Below are positions 60,357-64,000 of a stretch of 64,000 bases of DNA, piece after piece. Position numbers and translations under genes: made by a program. The notes beneath the pieces were generated by a model that made no database searches, was not told the DNA's origin, and saw only the letters and a program-made list of their open reading frames with translations. The DNA is from Micromonospora sp. HM5-17 (GTDB lineage Bacteria; Actinomycetota; Actinomycetes; Mycobacteriales; Micromonosporaceae), in the NCBI RefSeq assembly GCF_003762835.1, contig NZ_RJWA01000007.1, forward strand, positions 62,001-126,000. The letters are read 5' to 3'. The first letter of the stretch is position 1; every line of letters begins with the position of its first letter.

Positions 60357-61256
60357 GTGGTCGTGGCGGCGATACTGCTGGCGCTCGCCGCCGCCGGCTG
60401 TTGCGCGCTCGGGGCGGCGTTGCAGCAGCGGGCCGCCCGGATGGAGCCGCCGCACGCGACGTTCGACCCCCGGCTGTTCGTCCGGCTGCTGCGTCGACGG
60501 CGGTGGCTGCTCGCCAAGGTTCCCGATCTCGTCGGCACCGGCCTCCAGGCCCTCGCCCTCCGGTTCGGGCCGATCACCCTGGTCCAGCCCCTGATGATCA
60601 CCGGCATGTTCCTGGCGATCCCCCTGGAAGCCGCGCTGGACCATCGCCGGCCCCATCCCCGGGACGTCGCCGCGGTCACCTGCTGCGTACTCGGGCTGGC
60701 GGCCTTCCTCGTCGCCGCGCGACCCCAGGCGGGCGTACCGGAGCCCTCGGTGATGGGCTGGCTCGGGGTGGGACTGGTCGGGGGCGCCCTGTTCGGGCTC
60801 TGCCTCGCCCTCGCCTGCAGGGCCACCGACGACGCCCTCCGGGGCACCCTGCTCGGGATCGCCAGCGGGCTGCTGTACGCCGGCACGGCGTCGCTGCTCA
60901 AGACGTTCGCCGGGCGGGCCTTCGCCGACCCGATCGCCGCGCTCGCCGACTGGCACCTCTACGCCCTCGCCGTCACCGGGATCTCGGCGGTGGCGCTCAA
61001 CCAGAACGCCTTCCAGAACGGCCCGCTCGCCGCGCCGCTGACCGCGATCACCCTGGTGGACCCGGTCGCCAGCATCGTGGTCGGGGTGACCGCCTTCCAC
61101 GAGAGGCTCGCCTTCGGCGGCCTGCGGCTGTTGGTCGAGGTCCCCGCCGTGCTGGCGATGGTGTTCGGGATCTGGCTGGCCGGCACCCGGCCCACCGGGC
61201 GCGAGGGCTTCGAGGGCGGCGCCGCGACCAGCGGGACCGAGGCCACCGGCCGGTGA
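60357..61256 (+). CDS. DMT-family/NIPA-like membrane protein
   Basis: A 299-residue membrane protein with nine or ten helices. RFGPITLVQPLMITGMFLAI and QNGPLAAPLTAITLVDPVAS are the two homologous halves typical of EamA-related transporters. GTG follows GGGAG by 8 nt. Substrate unknown. Gene stands alone. Confidence 0.8.
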   Translation: MVVAAILLALAAAGCCALGAALQQRAARMEPPHATFDPRLFVRLLRRRRWLLAKVPDLVGTGLQALALRFGPITLVQPLMITGMFLAIPLEAALDHRRPHPRDVAAVTCCVLGLAAFLVAARPQAGVPEPSVMGWLGVGLVGGALFGLCLALACRATDDALRGTLLGIASGLLYAGTASLLKTFAGRAFADPIAALADWHLYALAVTGISAVALNQNAFQNGPLAAPLTAITLVDPVASIVVGVTAFHERLAFGGLRLLVEVPAVLAMVFGIWLAGTRPTGREGFEGGAATSGTEATGR

Positions 61257-61483
61257 CCCCGGGGTACCCGGTGGGCGCGGACGACGCCGGGCCGCGGGTC
61301 TCCCCGCCGGGACCGGCGGCACCTTGGGCGCGAGCGGACCGGCGGCACCTTGACGTGACCGGAGCTAGCGACGCCTCGGGCGCGGCCGGCGGCCGGGGCC
61401 GGTCACCGGACCGGTGGCCCGGACGAGGGCTTTCGACCCGCCCGGACCACCGGCGCCCGACCGACTACCCGGAACGCCGCGGA

Positions 61484-63517
61484 CTATGCCTCCGCGACCC
61501 GGTCCGGCACCGCCGCGTACGCCGTCCCGGGCGCCCCGGGCGCGGCCGGAGCGGGGAGCAGCCAGCCAAGGAGGTCGGCCAGGACGGCGAGGCCGTCCCG
61601 GCTCAGCACCGACTCGGGGTGGAACTGGACGCCCGCGTACGTCGTCCCGCGCAGCGCGTGCACCGCGCCGTCGGCGGCCTCCCGGGCCAGCCGTACCGGC
61701 CCGTACGGGCCGGTGACCTCCGCGGCCTCGGCCACCGCCGTGTAGCTGGAGTAGAACCCGACCCGTCGGACCGTCCCGAACAGGTCGATGTCGCGGTGCA
61801 GTCCCTGGTACGGCATGACCCGGCGGCGCAGCGTCAGCCCGAGCCGACCGGCCAGGACCTGGTGCCCGAGACAGACCCCGAGCGTCGGGTGGCCGGCCCG
61901 GAGCAGCCGTTCGACCGTGGCGTCCAGTGCGGCCATCTTCGGGTCGGTCAGGTCGCTCGGGTCGCCGGGGCCCGGGCCCACCACGGTCACGTCGGCGGCG
62001 GTCGGATCCAGGCCGGCCCCCAGCTCGGTCCAGGCGTGGACGTCGACGGACGCCCCGAGCGCCCGTAGTTGGTGGGCGAGCATGCCGGTGAAGGTGTCCT
62101 CGGCGTCGATGACGAGGACCCGGCGACCGGCGAGCCAGGGCAGCACCGTGGCCTCCGGCCTCCGCTGTTCGAGCCAGAACGGCGCCAGAATGTCGTTGCG
62201 CGCCGCCAGCGCCGCGCGTACCGCCGGATCCTCGGCGAGCCGGACCTCCGCCGCCACCGTGGTCTCGGCGGGTTCGCGGCGCGTCTCGGTGGCTGCCCGG
62301 CCCGGTACGGCGGGTTCGCGGCGTATCCCGGTCGCTGCCCGGCCCGGCGCGGCCGGACCCAGCCCCAACGCGGCCAGCACCCCGGCGGCCTTGGCGTGGG
62401 TCTCGGCGACCTCGCCGGCCGGGGTGGAGTGCCGTACCAGGGTCGCCCCGACCGACACCCGCAGTGCGCCGGCCGGGGAGAGCTCCGCGGTCCGGATCAG
62501 GATCGGCGCGTCCAGGGTCTGCCGGCCGGTGTCGTCGACGCCCAGCAGCGCGAGTACGCCCGCGTAGTAGCCCCGACCGCGCCGCTCGTGCCGGGCGATC
62601 ACCCGGCAGGCGTTCTCCATCGGGCTGCCGGTGACGGTGGGGGCGAACATGGTCCGGCGCAGAACCTCCCGGACGTCCAGCGAACCCCGCCCGGCGAGCA
62701 GGTACTCGGTGTGCACGAGGTGCGCCATCTCTTTCAGGTACGGCCCGAGCACCTGGCCGCCGTGCTCGGCGACGGTCGCCATCATCTTCAGTTCCTCGTC
62801 GAGCACCATGTAGAGTTCGTCGATCTCCTTCGGGTCCGCGAGGAACTCCAGCAGCGCCGCCCGATCCGCCGCCGCGCCCGGGTGTCGGAAGGTCCCGCTG
62901 ATCGGGTTCATCATGACCAGGCCGTCCTCGACGCTCACGTGGCGCTCCGGCGACGCGCCGACCAGGGTCCGGTCGCCGGTGTGCACCAGGAACGTCCAGT
63001 AGGCCCCCCGCTCGTCGGTCAGCAGCCGGCGTAGCGCGGCCGTCGCGGCCGGCAGGGGCGGACCGGCCAGCGTGCCCCGGTACGAGCGGTGGATCACGAA
63101 GTTGGCTCCCTCGCCCCGGCCGATCTCGTCGCGGAGCACCCGGTCGACGGTCGCGGCGTACTCGGCGTCGGAGATGTCGAACCCGCCGTCGCGGACCGGC
63201 ACCGTGGTGTCGGGCAGCGCGGCCAGCGCCTCCGCCAGCGGGACCCGCTCGTGCCCGGCGAGCACGAGGCAGGCCAGCGGGGCACCGTCGTCGGCACAGG
63301 CGAACCCGCGCTCGGCGATCTGCCGGTACGGCACCAGGGCCAGCGTGCGGGGGCCGGCCGGGCCGGGCTCCAGGGGGATGTCGGCGAGCCGGTCGACGGT
63401 GCGCAGGGTGCCGGTGAAGACCTCGAGGCCGGCGGCGCCCTCCCGCCGTATCAGGGCGAACGGTCCCGGGTCGGCGCCGGTGGCGACCGTGTCGAGCAGG
63501 TGTCGGAGCAGTGTCAT
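61484..63517 (-). CDS. Fused anthranilate synthase-type protein (TrpE-TrpG / PhzE-like)
   Basis: A 677-residue fusion of a chorismate-binding domain (about 110-385) and a class I glutamine amidotransferase domain (about 463-655). Chorismate site: ISGTFRHPG, FAPTVTGSPMENACRVI and YYAGVLALLG. Amidotransferase triad: Cys549 in LGVCLGHQVLAGRLG, His633 and Glu635 in FHPESV. The N-terminus resembles PhzE (2-amino-2-deoxyisochorismate synthase) and the anthranilate synthase group together. The linker holds a duplicated 14-residue unit. The Trp attenuator upstream favours anthranilate/tryptophan supply. No other trp or phz genes are adjacent. ATG 63517, GAGGGG upstream. Confidence 0.9.
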   Translation of the reverse strand: MTLLRHLLDTVATGADPGPFALIRREGAAGLEVFTGTLRTVDRLADIPLEPGPAGPRTLALVPYRQIAERGFACADDGAPLACLVLAGHERVPLAEALAALPDTTVPVRDGGFDISDAEYAATVDRVLRDEIGRGEGANFVIHRSYRGTLAGPPLPAATAALRRLLTDERGAYWTFLVHTGDRTLVGASPERHVSVEDGLVMMNPISGTFRHPGAAADRAALLEFLADPKEIDELYMVLDEELKMMATVAEHGGQVLGPYLKEMAHLVHTEYLLAGRGSLDVREVLRRTMFAPTVTGSPMENACRVIARHERRGRGYYAGVLALLGVDDTGRQTLDAPILIRTAELSPAGALRVSVGATLVRHSTPAGEVAETHAKAAGVLAALGLGPAAPGRAATGIRREPAVPGRAATETRREPAETTVAAEVRLAEDPAVRAALAARNDILAPFWLEQRRPEATVLPWLAGRRVLVIDAEDTFTGMLAHQLRALGASVDVHAWTELGAGLDPTAADVTVVGPGPGDPSDLTDPKMAALDATVERLLRAGHPTLGVCLGHQVLAGRLGLTLRRRVMPYQGLHRDIDLFGTVRRVGFYSSYTAVAEAAEVTGPYGPVRLAREAADGAVHALRGTTYAGVQFHPESVLSRDGLAVLADLLGWLLPAPAAPGAPGTAYAAVPDRVAEA
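62271..62354. repeat. 42-bp tandem duplication in the anthranilate synthase linker
   Basis: 62271-62312 and 62313-62354 are about 85% identical and encode repeated PGRAAT-RREPA 14-residue units. In frame, so length changes would be tolerated. Confidence 0.85.
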
Positions 63518-63575
63518 CGGGTCGTTCCCCTCGCTCGGGGCCGTCCGGCGGGGCCGGAAGCGGGGAGGAACGCCG

Positions 63576-63640
63576 GCGGCCGCCGCGTGGGCGGCCGCGT
63601 GGAAGACTACGCGCGGAGGTCGGCCGCCACAGTGGCGGCC
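63576..63640 (-). promoter_or_regulatory. Tryptophan attenuator: mutually exclusive hairpins
   Basis: On the minus strand four complementary segments follow one another: 1 = 63640-63633 (GGCCGCCA, overlapping and just after the Trp codons), 2 = 63629-63621 (TGGCGGCCG), 3 = 63598-63590 (GCGGCCGCC), 4 = 63584-63576 (GGCGGCCGC). Segments 1:2 pair over 8 bp, 3:4 over 9 bp, and 2:3 over 8 bp as the competing antiterminator. Stalling at the Trp codons would cover 1 and allow 2:3; finishing the leader at its stop would cover 2 and allow the 3:4 terminator. It lacks a U-tract. Confidence 0.75.
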
Positions 63641-63666
63641 CACCAGGACTGACGTCGCGCGAGCAC
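63607..63666 (-). CDS. Trp attenuator leader peptide
   Basis: A 19-codon ORF starting GTG, peptide VLARRQSWWAATVAADLRA with adjacent Trp codons, ending TAG. It lies about 90 bp upstream of the fused anthranilate synthase gene and begins 6 nt after TAGACT, so it is probably translated from a leaderless mRNA, as are several Trp leaders known in actinobacteria. The tandem Trp codons in a GC-rich, Trp-poor setting and the hairpins are strong combined evidence. Confidence 0.75.
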   Translation of the reverse strand: MLARRQSWWAATVAADLRA

Positions 63667-63672
63667 GGGCCG

Positions 63673-63678
63673 AGTCTA
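63673..63678 (-). promoter_or_regulatory. -10 box TAGACT for the attenuated transcript
   Basis: TAGACT on the minus strand, 6 nt before the leader GTG. TTGACC lies immediately upstream of it (too close to act as its -35). Confidence 0.6.
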
Positions 63679-63920
63679 GGTCAACCACCGCCCCGGAGCC
63701 GCCCGCTCCCACCAGATGGGCGGCCCGTGGCCCCGTGAGCCGGCAGGACCAGGGCGACGGGCGCCCGGCGCCGCCGGACGTCCCACCGCCCGCGTCACGA
63801 GCGCCCGGCGACCGCCGGCCCGCGTCGCGACCGCCCGGTCGGCCGGCGGTGTCGCCCCGCCGGCTCAGGCCTGCGCGACCGCGACATCAGCGGCACCCGG
63901 AGCGGGTACGGTTTCCGTCG

Positions 63921-64000
63921 ATGAGGATTCTCGCTCTCGACCTGGGTACGTCGTCGGTACGCGGCCTGGTGCTGGATGCCGGCGCCCGGCCGCTGCCGGA
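63921..64000 (+). CDS. FGGY-family carbohydrate kinase, N-terminal fragment (runs off the window)
   Basis: The first 26 codons of a gene continuing to the right. MRILALDLGTSSVRGLVLDA is the phosphate-1 loop of FGGY kinases (gluconokinase, xylulokinase, glycerol kinase); the subgroup cannot be told. TACGGT lies 8 nt before the ATG, and no ribosome site is seen. Confidence 0.8.
   Translation, partial: MRILALDLGTSSVRGLVLDAGARPLP

Overview
The window is about 64 kb of very GC-rich actinobacterial DNA. The gene set points to the Micromonosporaceae (Micromonospora or a close relative): very high G/C at third codon positions, many GTG starts, tightly overlapped operons, probable leaderless genes with TANNNT boxes 5-8 nt before the start codon, and a dispersed inverted repeat built on AAGGAAGGGCCCC (20335-20386 and 53551-53600). 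The family assignment rests on general resemblance, not on a search. No rRNA, tRNA, CRISPR array, prophage, transposase or integrase was recognised. Most of the window reads as ordinary chromosome.

Layout. 1-10.5 kb: the start of an aminopeptidase P gene, asparagine synthase asnB, a secreted AA10 lytic polysaccharide monooxygenase with a CBM2 module, a PfkB sugar kinase, a metallo-beta-lactamase-fold hydrolase, a FlK-like thioesterase, a PAP2 membrane protein and a pair of PH-domain membrane proteins. 10.6-13.7 kb: a MoxR / DUF58 / VWA operon with ATGA junctions, ended by a long hairpin and facing a 28-codon membrane microprotein gene. 14-19 kb: an acyltransferase-3 / DUF1023 hydrolase pair and a NarL-type two-component system. 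18.8-22.4 kb: fabG-inhA, coproporphyrin/protoporphyrin ferrochelatase and a HAD phosphatase. 22.5-32.7 kb: two small basic proteins, conserved actinobacterial proteins, a GNAT/serine-hydrolase pair, NfeD-SPFH, an rRNA/tRNA methyltransferase and a PucR regulator. 32.7-35.5 kb: a MurL-like glutamate epimerase and a second acyltransferase.

35.5-45 kb is the most coherent metabolic island: two complete NgcEFG-type ABC importers for N-acetylglucosamine/chitobiose flank a divergent N-acetylglucosamine kinase and an RpiR/MurR regulator. Together with the LPMO at 2.5-3.6 kb this suggests chitin use. 45-64 kb: LtrA, an unusual family-A DNA polymerase, a MobA-like nucleotidyltransferase, an APH-type kinase, a YdjM-type membrane hydrolase, a PASTA-less Ser/Thr kinase, acetamidase/formamidase, a D-amino-acid oxidase, a PAS-GGDEF-EAL protein, a 0.9 kb repeat-rich stretch with no convincing gene, a DMT-type membrane protein, a fused anthranilate synthase-type TrpE-TrpG protein and the start of an FGGY kinase.

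The best new observation is upstream of the fused anthranilate synthase gene: a leaderless 19-codon leader peptide with tandem Trp codons and mutually exclusive hairpins, a complete Trp attenuator (63576-63678). Other points worth following are the duplicated NgcEFG locus and its shared operator-like sequences, microprotein genes, and tandem repeats sitting exactly at gene 3' ends.
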